38,592 nt of DNA from DATBLZ01 sp036555065 (GTDB lineage: Bacteria > Pseudomonadota > Gammaproteobacteria > Steroidobacterales > Rariloculaceae), in NCBI GenBank assembly GCA_036555065.1, contig DATBLZ010000056.1, positions 1 through 38,592 of the forward strand. The letters are read 5' to 3'. The notes under the pieces are model-generated. The model was not told the origin of the DNA and did not search any database. It worked only from the letters and a program-made list of their open reading frames with translations. A program made the position numbers and the translations under genes. Shown here in pieces: positions 24,595 to 31,557 of this stretch (within the stretch, counting starts at the first letter, position 1; each line of letters starts with the position of its first letter).

Positions 24595-24855
24595 ATGTCT
24601 ACGAAATCGTTAAAGACACATTTAGTTGCGTTACGTCGCGAGCTCGCCGCGGCGAAGGCGCTGGATCCGGACACGCGTAAGCTGCTCGACGCGTTGGCCG
24701 AAGATATCGATGGAGCGCTCGATACGGGCGAGCCAGACTACAAATCGCTGCGCAAGCGCGTCGAGGGGGCGACGCTCAAGTTCGAAGCCGCACACCCGCG
24801 CTTCGCGAGCATCCTGAGCGATATAACGGATACGCTCGCGAAGCTCGGTTTCTAG
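24595..24855 (+). CDS. DUF4404 family protein
   Basis: Small cytoplasmic helical protein of 86 residues with no membrane segment (LKTHLVALRRELAAAK, FEAAHPRFASILSDITDTLAKLGF). The pattern fits the DUF4404 family of proteobacteria. Its function is unknown. ATG at 24595; the region upstream has no strong ribosome binding site. It converges on the tRNA-Sec gene, whose encoded CCA end is only 6 bases after its stop. Confidence 0.8.
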   Translation: MSTKSLKTHLVALRRELAAAKALDPDTRKLLDALAEDIDGALDTGEPDYKSLRKRVEGATLKFEAAHPRFASILSDITDTLAKLGF

Positions 24856-24860
24856 GTGCG

Positions 24861-24953
24861 TGGCGGAGGCGGATGGGAATCGAACCCACCGCTCGGGGTC
24901 GCCGAGCCGCTGGTTTTGAAGACCAGGAGAGTCACCAGACTCCGTTCGCCTCC
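24861..24953 (-). tRNA. selC: tRNA-Sec (anticodon UCA)
   Basis: A 93-base minus-strand gene including encoded GCCA (24864-24861). Acceptor GGAGGCG pairs with CGCCTCC (7 bp); position 8 is an A-C mismatch instead of the usual eighth pair. The D arm is long (GGAGTC, TGGT, GACTCTCC). The anticodon arm is CTGGT-CTTCAAA-ACCAG, giving anticodon TCA. A long variable arm (GCTCGG, CGACC, CCGAGC) and a T arm (GTGGG-TTCGATT-CCCAT) complete it. The extended D stem, long variable arm and UCA anticodon identify tRNA-Sec rather than an ordinary suppressor. It lies 23 bases after selB on the same strand. Confidence 0.95.
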
Positions 24954-24976
24954 TGTGCCGTGAGCTGCGCACGCGT

Positions 24977-26878
24977 TCACGGTGCGCGCAATTGGCGCAC
25001 GTCGCCGATACGAATTGTAAAACCCGTGGCATCGAGATGCTCCATCAGCGGAGTCACGTGCTTGCGCGTCGTCCCGAGCAGATCGCGGGCCTCTGCAATC
25101 GTGAAACGTCGCGGGTGCGGATAGCGGCCGGCGAGCTCGCGCTGAACGCGCGTCAGCGTATCCGCGTGCAGGACGATCTCCGTGCCGCGGGCGTAGGTGC
25201 TGAGTCGAACCAGGCGGCCCCGCTCGAGTAGGAGCTTATAGAGAGTCTTGGCACGCGCGTCGCGGCCTAACACGGTCTCGGGTGACGGCGGCTCGAGACC
25301 GGCCGTGCGGAAGGCCTTCTCGATCACGTCGACGATGCGTTGCTCCTCGACGTTGAACTCGAGCTCTGCGGTGAAGCCGGTTCGGCGCAGCGCATCACCG
25401 ACGGTCTCGATCTTGCGATCGCGCGCGAGCGCCCCGAGCGCGAGCCGCAACAACGCCGGATCGGGCACGGGCGTGCATTGCCGCCGCAACGCCTCGGCGG
25501 CGATACCGAGCTCGCGCGGGTGGCGCGCGTGGAATTCGTCGATGCCTGCAAGAATCTGCGCGAGCAGCGTCGTCCAGACGGCTTCGGCGATCACGCGGTC
25601 ATCGCCCGCGGGAACGGCCGCGAGGGCGTCGAGCTGTGACCGCAGCTCAGAGTCGCAGAGACCGAGCGACGCGGCCGTCGCGCGGCAGGCGATTCCCTTG
25701 ATGCCGGCGGCGGCGAGCGCATCGCCGAGAACGCGCTTGAGGTCCCCGGCGGCGCGGCCTCTGAGTTGCTCGAGCACGGCCGAATCGAAGCGGCGGTGGC
25801 GCCGCGGCTGCGTGTCGAGGATCCGCCCGCCGCCGAGCGTGCGCATTGGGGAGTACGCGCGTAAGAGATACCGTTCGCCTGCGCGCGTTGCGAGCGGCTT
25901 CTCGGTGCGCAGCTGCACGAAGCCCGTCGCGCCCTGAGCAAGGGTTTCCGTGTCGAGGAGCCGCACGCGCGCGAGCGCTTCGGTCGCGCCCGTGAGAATT
26001 CGCACTCGGCGGCCGTTCGCGAGCGCGTCAGGCGCATCCTTGAGCAACTGCAGATCCGCGTCGACACAGCGCGTGGGTCGCAGTGCCCCGGGCGCCGCGA
26101 GCACGTCGCCGCGCGCGAGCTCGCTGCGCTCGATGCCGCGGAGGTTCACGGCGACGCGCTGGCCCGGCAGCGCCTCGGCGACCTCGCGATTGTGACGCTG
26201 CAGACCCCGGACGGTCGCGGTCAGCTCGCGCGGCATGACCGTGACCGAGTCTCCGGTCGCGAGTGTCCCGCCGCGCAGAGTCCCGGTCGCGACGACGCCG
26301 AAGCCCCGCAGGGTGAATACCCGATCCACGGGCAAAAAGAACGCCCGACCCGACGGGCGCGTCATTGGCGTGCTCGCGAGCGTCTCGAGCGCGGCGCGAA
26401 CGGCGGCGATGCTTGCCGCCTCTTTAATCGATGCTATGAGGAGCGGCGCGCCGTCGAGAAAGGTTCCGGCCGTGAGCGCCCGCAGCTCCGCGGCGACGGT
26501 AGCCGTCTGCTCAGGCGCGACGAGATCGGTCTTGGTCAGCACCACGATCCCGCGGCGGATGTCGAGCAGACGCGCGATCGCGAGATGTTCTCGGGTTTGT
26601 GGCTTGACGCCCTCGTTGGCCGCGACGACGAGGACCACGCCGTCGAACCCGGTCGCGCCCGCGATCATCGCCCGTACGAACGCCTCATGCCCCGGAACGT
26701 CGATGAGATCGATGACGGCCGTGTCGGTCGTCAGGTGCGCGAACCCGAGCACGATCGACATGCCGCGCTCGCGCTCTTCTTTGAGGCGATCCGTAGACGT
26801 TCCGGTCAGGGCTTCGACGAGCGCTGTCTTACCGTGGTCGACGTGGCCGATGACGCCGACCGCGAGCTCACGCTTCAT
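24977..26878 (-). CDS. selB: Selenocysteine-specific translation elongation factor
   Basis: SelB carries Sec-tRNA to ribosomes paused at UGA codons that are followed by a SECIS hairpin. The 633-residue protein has an EF-Tu-like G domain (G1 GHVDHGKT at about 11-18, G3 DVPGHE, G4 TKTD), two beta-barrel domains (VFTLRGFGVVATGT, LRGIERSELARGDVL) and a C-terminal part (about 370-633) with winged-helix repeats that bind the SECIS. The last winged helix (RFTIAEARDLLGTTRKHVTPLMEHLD) is well conserved. The ATG overlaps the selA TGA as ATGA. No deletion or disrupted motif is seen. Confidence 0.97.
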   Translation of the reverse strand: MKRELAVGVIGHVDHGKTALVEALTGTSTDRLKEERERGMSIVLGFAHLTTDTAVIDLIDVPGHEAFVRAMIAGATGFDGVVLVVAANEGVKPQTREHLAIARLLDIRRGIVVLTKTDLVAPEQTATVAAELRALTAGTFLDGAPLLIASIKEAASIAAVRAALETLASTPMTRPSGRAFFLPVDRVFTLRGFGVVATGTLRGGTLATGDSVTVMPRELTATVRGLQRHNREVAEALPGQRVAVNLRGIERSELARGDVLAAPGALRPTRCVDADLQLLKDAPDALANGRRVRILTGATEALARVRLLDTETLAQGATGFVQLRTEKPLATRAGERYLLRAYSPMRTLGGGRILDTQPRRHRRFDSAVLEQLRGRAAGDLKRVLGDALAAAGIKGIACRATAASLGLCDSELRSQLDALAAVPAGDDRVIAEAVWTTLLAQILAGIDEFHARHPRELGIAAEALRRQCTPVPDPALLRLALGALARDRKIETVGDALRRTGFTAELEFNVEEQRIVDVIEKAFRTAGLEPPSPETVLGRDARAKTLYKLLLERGRLVRLSTYARGTEIVLHADTLTRVQRELAGRYPHPRRFTIAEARDLLGTTRKHVTPLMEHLDATGFTIRIGDVRQLRAP

Positions 26879-28263
26879 GTCACGGCGCGAACGATCGCGG
26901 CAACGAGCTTGGGCGTGTCGGCGGAGGGAACCGTGCGCGGATCGAGAATGACCGTCTCGTCTGCAATGCGCGCGATCACGGGCGGATCCGCCGCGCGCAA
27001 GCGCTGTAGGACCTCCGTCGCCGTCATGTCCAGAGAGCGCAGGCGCACGATGCGCGTCGGCAATTGCTCGAGCGGCAACGCGCCGCCGCCTGCGTAGCTC
27101 ACGTCGTCCCCGAGCTCGACCGCGAGGCGCGGGTTCTTGCGCAGCGCGCGCGCGAGCCGCGTTGCGCGCCGCGCGACGCTTGCCTTGGGCTCGCTGAGCA
27201 TGCGCAACACCGGCACACGCTCGTACGGATCATGCGGCGGACGATAGAGTGCGAGCGTCGCCGCGAGCGCCGCAAGCGAGAGCTTGTCGATACGCATCGC
27301 GCGCGCGAGTGGATTGCGCTTCACCTTCTCGATGAGATCGGCGCGGCCGACGATGAGCCCCGCCTGCGGCCCGCCGAGCAATTTGTCGCCGCTGAAGAGA
27401 ACGAGGTCTGCGCCTTGGGCGATGCTTTGCGCGACCGTGGGCTCCGTCGCGCCGTCGCCGACACGGAGCTCGACGAGCGCACCGCTGCCCAAATCGTGAA
27501 TGAGCGCGACCCCGTGCTCGTGCGCCAACGCTGCGAGCTCGGCCAGTGTCGGCTTCGCCGTGAAGCCGACGATTCGGTAGTTGCTCGAGTGGCTCACGAG
27601 CAGCGCGCGCGTGTTTGCAGTGATGGCGCTCGCGTAGTCGGCGAGCGTCGTTTTGTTGGTCGTGCCGACCTCGATCATGCCGGCGCCGCTCTCGGCAATC
27701 ACATCCGGCATGCGGAACGAGCCCCCGATCTCGATGAGCTCGCCGCGCGAGACCACGACTTCGGCATCGCGTGCGAGCGTGTTGAGCGCGAGCACGACGG
27801 CGGCTGCACAGTTGTTGACGGCAATTCCGGCAGCGGCGCCCGTGAGCTCCGCAAGCAGCGCCGCGACGTGCCGATGCCGCGAGCCGCGCTTGCCGGTCGC
27901 GAGATCGATCTCGAGCGTCGAGTACCCGCGCGCGACCGCGGCAAGCGCCGCGAGCGCCTCGGGCGCGAGCGGCGCACGGCCCAAGTTCGTGTGGACGACG
28001 ATTCCGGTCGCATTGATCGCCGGGCGCAAGCTCGGGAGCCGCCGGCGCAAAAGGTCGGCGCGCAAGCGCGCCGCATAGTCGGCGCTCATGAAGGCCGGCA
28101 AACCCGCGGTTCCATCGGCCAATCGTTGCCGGTAGTACGCAAGGTGGTCCCGCAGCACGGCGGCGACCTCCGCGCGGGAGTATTCGGCGCTGAGCGCGCG
28201 CCCGTGCGCGGACGACAGCCACTCGTCGACGGCGGGAAGTTGGCGGCGGAGGTCGCGCGGCAT
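26875..28263 (-). CDS. selA: L-seryl-tRNA(Sec) selenium transferase
   Basis: SelA converts seryl-tRNA(Sec) to selenocysteyl-tRNA(Sec) with selenophosphate, using pyridoxal phosphate. From the ATG at 28263 the protein has 462 residues, close to the E. coli length. Family features: N-terminal RQLPAVDEWL, INATGIVVHTNLGRAPL, the GSRHRHVAALLAELTGAAAG stretch, VSRGELIEIGGSFRMPD, and the PLP-lysine motif LFSGDKLLGGPQAGLIVG. An in-frame TTG at 28278 would add five residues. First gene of the selA-selB-selC run. A TAGAAT (28297-28292, minus) upstream may be its -10. selD is not in the window. Confidence 0.96.
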   Translation of the reverse strand: MPRDLRRQLPAVDEWLSSAHGRALSAEYSRAEVAAVLRDHLAYYRQRLADGTAGLPAFMSADYAARLRADLLRRRLPSLRPAINATGIVVHTNLGRAPLAPEALAALAAVARGYSTLEIDLATGKRGSRHRHVAALLAELTGAAAGIAVNNCAAAVVLALNTLARDAEVVVSRGELIEIGGSFRMPDVIAESGAGMIEVGTTNKTTLADYASAITANTRALLVSHSSNYRIVGFTAKPTLAELAALAHEHGVALIHDLGSGALVELRVGDGATEPTVAQSIAQGADLVLFSGDKLLGGPQAGLIVGRADLIEKVKRNPLARAMRIDKLSLAALAATLALYRPPHDPYERVPVLRMLSEPKASVARRATRLARALRKNPRLAVELGDDVSYAGGGALPLEQLPTRIVRLRSLDMTATEVLQRLRAADPPVIARIADETVILDPRTVPSADTPKLVAAIVRAVT

Positions 28264-28347
28264 TTTCTTGGAATTCAATGGCCTGGCGCTGATTCTACCT
28301 GTGGAGGGGCTGCAAATCCTCGGATTCTTCCGCTAGGCTCGACGCCC
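28264..28347. promoter_or_regulatory. Divergent intergenic region between selA and the selenoprotein operon
   Basis: The gap holds a minus-strand TAGAAT (28297-28292) that could serve selA and a plus-strand TAGGCT (28334-28339) ending 8 bases before the flavoprotein ATG. Both fit TANNNT. Neither start codon has a clear Shine-Dalgarno sequence. No operator palindrome is obvious. Co-regulation of the Sec machinery and its client from this short region is plausible but not shown. Confidence 0.35.
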
Positions 28348-29280
28348 ATGGGTAAGGACTTCGAGATCGCCGTCGTCGGCGGGGGCATTGCCGGGCTCAC
28401 GGCGGGGCTTGCATGCGCCCGGCTCGGCCGCTCGACGCTCGTGATCACCGGCGACGTGCTCGGCGGGCACCTCTTGAGCATCGAGAAAGTCGAGGGTTAT
28501 CCCGGCTTTCCCGACGGCGTCCCAGGGTATGACCTCTGTCCCATGGCGCAAGAGCAAGCGGTTGCCGCCGGCGCCGAGCTCACGATGGGCGCCGCGACCA
28601 CGCTCGAGTCGGCGGGGGATCAATGGCAGGTACGTTCCGCCGACGGCGAGTTCGCCGCCCGCGCGGTGATCCTGGCGACCGGCACGTCGCTTAAAGCCCT
28701 GAACGTGCCCGGCGAGGAACGGCTCAAAGGCAAAGGCGTGAGCCATTGCGCAAGCTGCGATGCGCCGCTGTTGCGGAATCGGCGCGTCGTCGTCGCCGGC
28801 GGCGGAGATTCCGCGCTGCAGGAGGCGTTGACGCTGGCCCAGCACGCGGCCGGCGTGACGATCGTGCATCGCGGCGCTGAGCTTACGGCGCAGCGCTCGT
28901 TTCGTGCGCGAGCCGAGACGCACCCGAAGATCGACTTTCGCGCCGACAGTGAGATCGTCGAAGTGCTCGGCACCGATGTCGTGAGTGGCGCGCGCGTACG
29001 GGCGAGGACCGGGGACGAGCACGAATTGGAGGCCGCCGGCGTTTTCGTCTACATTGGCCTCGTGCCGTGCACGGCGCTCGTCGGCGGTCTCGTGAGCTTA
29101 ACGGCAAGCGGCCACGTGTTGACGGATGCGGCGCTGCGCGCGAGCCGTCGCGGGCTCTTCGCCGCCGGCACAGTGCGCGCAGGGGCTGCGGGCCGCGCCG
29201 TCGCTGCGGCCGGCGAGGGCACACGCGCGGCGCTTGCGGCCGATGAGTTTCTGAGCACGGGCGATTGGCCGGGCCGCTGA
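28348..29280 (+). CDS. Thioredoxin-reductase-like FAD/NAD(P)-binding oxidoreductase
   Basis: The 310-residue flavoprotein has the two-domain plan of low-molecular-weight thioredoxin reductase: FAD motif VVGGGIAGLTAGLACARLG (about 9-27), redox pair C-A-S-C-D (in SHCASCDAPL, about 133-136), NAD(P) motif VVAGGGDSALQEAL and a C-terminal FAD segment LFAAGTVRAGAAGRAV. Two positions differ from typical enzymes: the HRRxxxRA NADPH-phosphate motif reads HRGAEL, and the usual Asp of AAGD is Thr. Cofactor choice may therefore differ. It precedes the selenoprotein gene by 12 bases and is probably its dedicated electron donor, by analogy with thioredoxin reductases in other selenoprotein clusters. Confidence 0.88.
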   Translation: MGKDFEIAVVGGGIAGLTAGLACARLGRSTLVITGDVLGGHLLSIEKVEGYPGFPDGVPGYDLCPMAQEQAVAAGAELTMGAATTLESAGDQWQVRSADGEFAARAVILATGTSLKALNVPGEERLKGKGVSHCASCDAPLLRNRRVVVAGGGDSALQEALTLAQHAAGVTIVHRGAELTAQRSFRARAETHPKIDFRADSEIVEVLGTDVVSGARVRARTGDEHELEAAGVFVYIGLVPCTALVGGLVSLTASGHVLTDAALRASRRGLFAAGTVRAGAAGRAVAAAGEGTRAALAADEFLSTGDWPGR

Positions 29281-29292
29281 GGGAGGCATCGA

Positions 29293-30927
29293 ATGACAGG
29301 CAAGCTCACGGTCCACGACCCGCGCGGCTATCCGCCGAAGGTCACGGGCAAGTGCCTCGCGCCGCGGCTCGTGGGCCTCGACGGCCATGTCATTTATCTT
29401 GTCGATTGTCTTTTCGATAACTCCGCTCTCTTCATGGAGCAGCTCGCGCAGTGGTTCGCGGCGCACCTGCCGCGCGTCGAGATTCGGCACATCAAGCCGC
29501 GCGAGAGCTGGCTCGACGATCCGGGCATGCGCGCAGTCATCGCGAAGGAAGGTGACGCCGCGATCCTCGGCGTCGGCCTCTGAAGCACCTGCAGCCCGAC
29601 GGTCGTCGGGCTTGCACTGGGCCTCGAGGGCGACGGCGTCCCGACCGTCGCCGTCCACACGCACGTGTTTGCGCGACTCGTGCGCTCCGTCACGCTTGCG
29701 AACGGTATGCCGACGGCGCGCCAAGCGTACGTGCCGCAGCCGATCGTCGACAAATCCGCGCAACAGCTCCGCGCTTACATCGATGGCGCGGACCCAATCA
29801 CGAAACGGCCGTTCGTCCAGGAAATCGTCGAAGGCCTCACTCGGCCGCTCGACGAGAGCGACTTGAAAGGCGTTTCGTTCGAGCGTGCGACGCCGAGGCT
29901 CTTGCCGCCCGACACTGAGGACAACCTCCGCGCCCAATTCGAGGAAAGCAATTGGACGGATCATCTACCGATCATTCTGCCGACCGAGGAGCGCGTGGCG
30001 CGCATGCTCGCGGGCACCCGCCGCGCGGCCGACACGGTCGTCGGCAAGCTAAGGCCGACGTACTTTCGCGAGTATTGGGAGTTCACGGTCGAGAAAGTCG
30101 CCGTCAACGCCGTGATGGCCGGCGCCAAGCCCGAGTACATGCCCGTAATCCTCGCGCTCGCCGGGAGCGGTCTCACCGCGCGCTCGAGCAGCACGAACTC
30201 GTTCGCGGTGCTCTCGGTGATCAACGGGCCCATCCGCAACGAGATCGGCATGAACGATGGCATCGGCGCCCTCGGTCCTTACAACCATGCGAACGCAACG
30301 ATCGGCCGCGCGTACAATTTGCTTTCGATCAACCTCCAAGGCGGCTCGGTGCCGGGCGACACCTACATGGGCACGCTCGGCAACTGGTACAACTACAGCG
30401 CGACGTTCGCTGAAGCCGAGGAGCGTAGCCCCTGGGCGCCGCTGCACGTCCAGCACGGGTTCAAACCGACCGACAGCACCGCGACGTCGTTCTTCGGCGG
30501 CTGGTATACGCAGGCCGGCTACGGACCGCGCGCGACCTGGCAAGAGCGATTCCGCTATCAGTTCGCGGCCGCGGAGCCCTATTTGCCGCCGATCATCGTC
30601 ATGGATCCTCTTTGTGCGCGCGGTTTCGTCGATCTCGGCTACGACACGAAGGACAAGCTCATTGCCTGGTGCGCGGCGAACGCGCGCGTCACGGCGCGGG
30701 AGTATTGGGACAACCAATGGACGCAGACGCTGTTCCACCCGCTCGCCGTTGCGGGGGTTGCGCCCCACGCAGCCCGGCTCAAGGCCGCGCCCGACGACCT
30801 CATCGAGATCTTCGGCGCCGACGAGATCAAGATCGTCGTCGCGGGCGGGGAGACGCAGGGAGCGTGGAAGATGTTCGGCGGGCGCTACAATAAGAGCTGG
30901 ACCGTATCGGTGGACGCCTGGCGCTAG
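29293..30927 (+). CDS. Selenoprotein, UGSC-like (U-S-T-C motif) with large C-terminal domain; in-frame UGA at codon 97
   Basis: One continuous frame of 545 codons interrupted only by TGA at 29581-29583. Read as selenocysteine it gives a 544-residue protein. Residues about 15-190 form a small alpha/beta domain with the redox motif U97-S-T-C100 in ILGVGLUSTCSPTVV, followed by GDGVPTVAVHTHVFARL; this matches the pattern I recall for the UGSC (seleno)protein family, here with STC for GSC. Residues about 215-544 are a second, well-ordered domain (EFTVEKVAVNAVMAGAKPEY, NGPIRNEIGMNDGIGALGP, GDTYMGTLGNWYN, IKIVVAGGETQGAW) that I cannot assign a function. No signal peptide is seen. ATG at 29293 has GGGAGG (29281-29286). 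Support: codons stay open on both sides, a SECIS-like hairpin follows the UGA, and selABC plus a reductase adjoin. The reaction is unknown; redox chemistry is inferred. Confidence 0.9.
29581..29583 (+). other. UGA selenocysteine codon
   Basis: In-frame TGA at codon 97, read as selenocysteine. The next codons AGC ACC TGC give Ser-Thr-Cys, making a UxxC redox pair. Homologues that use Cys here would confirm the assignment. Confidence 0.9.
29590..29616 (+). promoter_or_regulatory. Bacterial SECIS element
   Basis: Hairpin inside the coding sequence just after the UGA. The upper stem AGCCCGAC (29593-29600) pairs perfectly with GTCGGGCT (29605-29612) around the loop GGTC (29601-29604). Below it TGC (29590-29592) pairs with GCA (29614-29616), with T29613 bulged. 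The loop starts 17 bases after the UGA. The E. coli fdhF SECIS also presents GGUC in its apical loop at a similar distance and has a bulged U, though on the 5' side. SelB's C-terminal domain is the expected binder. Confidence 0.85.
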
Positions 30928-30954
30928 CCGGTCGGCACACGAGGAGCCGAATAC

Positions 30955-31557
30955 ATGCATTGGGGCGATATCGCCACGGCCGCCGTGACGCTGTTCTTCG
31001 TCATGGACCCGATCGGCAACATCCCGTTGTTCAACTCCGTGTTGAAGCGCTTCGAGGCGCATCAGCGCGCGCGCATCGTCGCGCGCGAGCTCGTGTTTGC
31101 ACTGATCATCCTCGTGATATTCCTGTTCGCCGGGAACGCGATTCTCCGGTTCATGAGTCTGAGCCAGTCGTCGCTGAGCATCGCGGGCGGCGTGCTGCTG
31201 TTCATCATTGCGTTGCGCATGATTTTTCCGGCACGCCATAGCGACGAAGGACCCATCATCGAGGATCCGTTCATCGTGCCGCTCGCGATGCCGGGCGTCG
31301 CCGGACCCGCGACGATCGCGATGCTCTTGCTCATGAGCTCGCGACAGCCCGACCGGATTTGGGAGTGGGGCATCGCGCTCTTGCTCGGGTGGCTGGGCGC
31401 AACCACGCTCCTCACGGCTTCACCGTTCATGATGAACATACTCGGTGAGCGCGGCTTGCGCGCGCTCGAGCGGCTCACGGGCATGATGCTCGTGCTGCTC
31501 GCGACGCAGATGCTGCTCAACGGCATCGCGGGATTCATCGCGACCGTGGAAAGCTGA
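30955..31557 (+). CDS. MarC family integral membrane protein (UPF0056)
   Basis: The 200-residue protein has about six membrane segments and the family signatures FFVMDPIGNIPLFNSVL near the N-terminus and PFIVPLAMPGVAGPATIAMLL in the middle. MarC proteins are inner-membrane proteins of unknown function; the early link to multiple antibiotic resistance was not upheld. ATG at 30955 with GAGGAG (30941-30946) upstream. It lies 27 bases after the selenoprotein stop and overlaps the next gene by one base (TGATG), so these genes may share a transcript. Confidence 0.9.
   Translation: MHWGDIATAAVTLFFVMDPIGNIPLFNSVLKRFEAHQRARIVARELVFALIILVIFLFAGNAILRFMSLSQSSLSIAGGVLLFIIALRMIFPARHSDEGPIIEDPFIVPLAMPGVAGPATIAMLLLMSSRQPDRIWEWGIALLLGWLGATTLLTASPFMMNILGERGLRALERLTGMMLVLLATQMLLNGIAGFIATVES

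Noticed and set aside
24873..25124. Small plus-strand reading frame covering the tRNA-Sec gene
   Set aside because: It overlaps the tRNA and the 3' end of selB antisense and has no family resemblance.
27064..28347. Long plus-strand extension upstream of the flavoprotein ATG
   Set aside because: It runs antisense to selA and gives low-complexity Arg-rich sequence; the FAD motif starts right after the ATG at 28348.
29293..29583. Pseudogene with a nonsense mutation
   Set aside because: The reading frame is otherwise intact for 545 codons, the UGA falls in a UxxC motif, a SECIS-like hairpin follows and sel genes adjoin. Selenocysteine explains it better than decay.
29665..30927. A separate 420-residue gene beginning at an in-frame ATG-like start after the UGA
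   Set aside because: It would start in the middle of the conserved N-terminal domain and has no ribosome binding site. The frame is open back to the UGA and beyond, so it is the C-terminal part of the selenoprotein.
30049..31239. Long minus-strand open frame opposite the selenoprotein and marC genes
   Set aside because: Shadow of real coding sequence with no recognisable domain.
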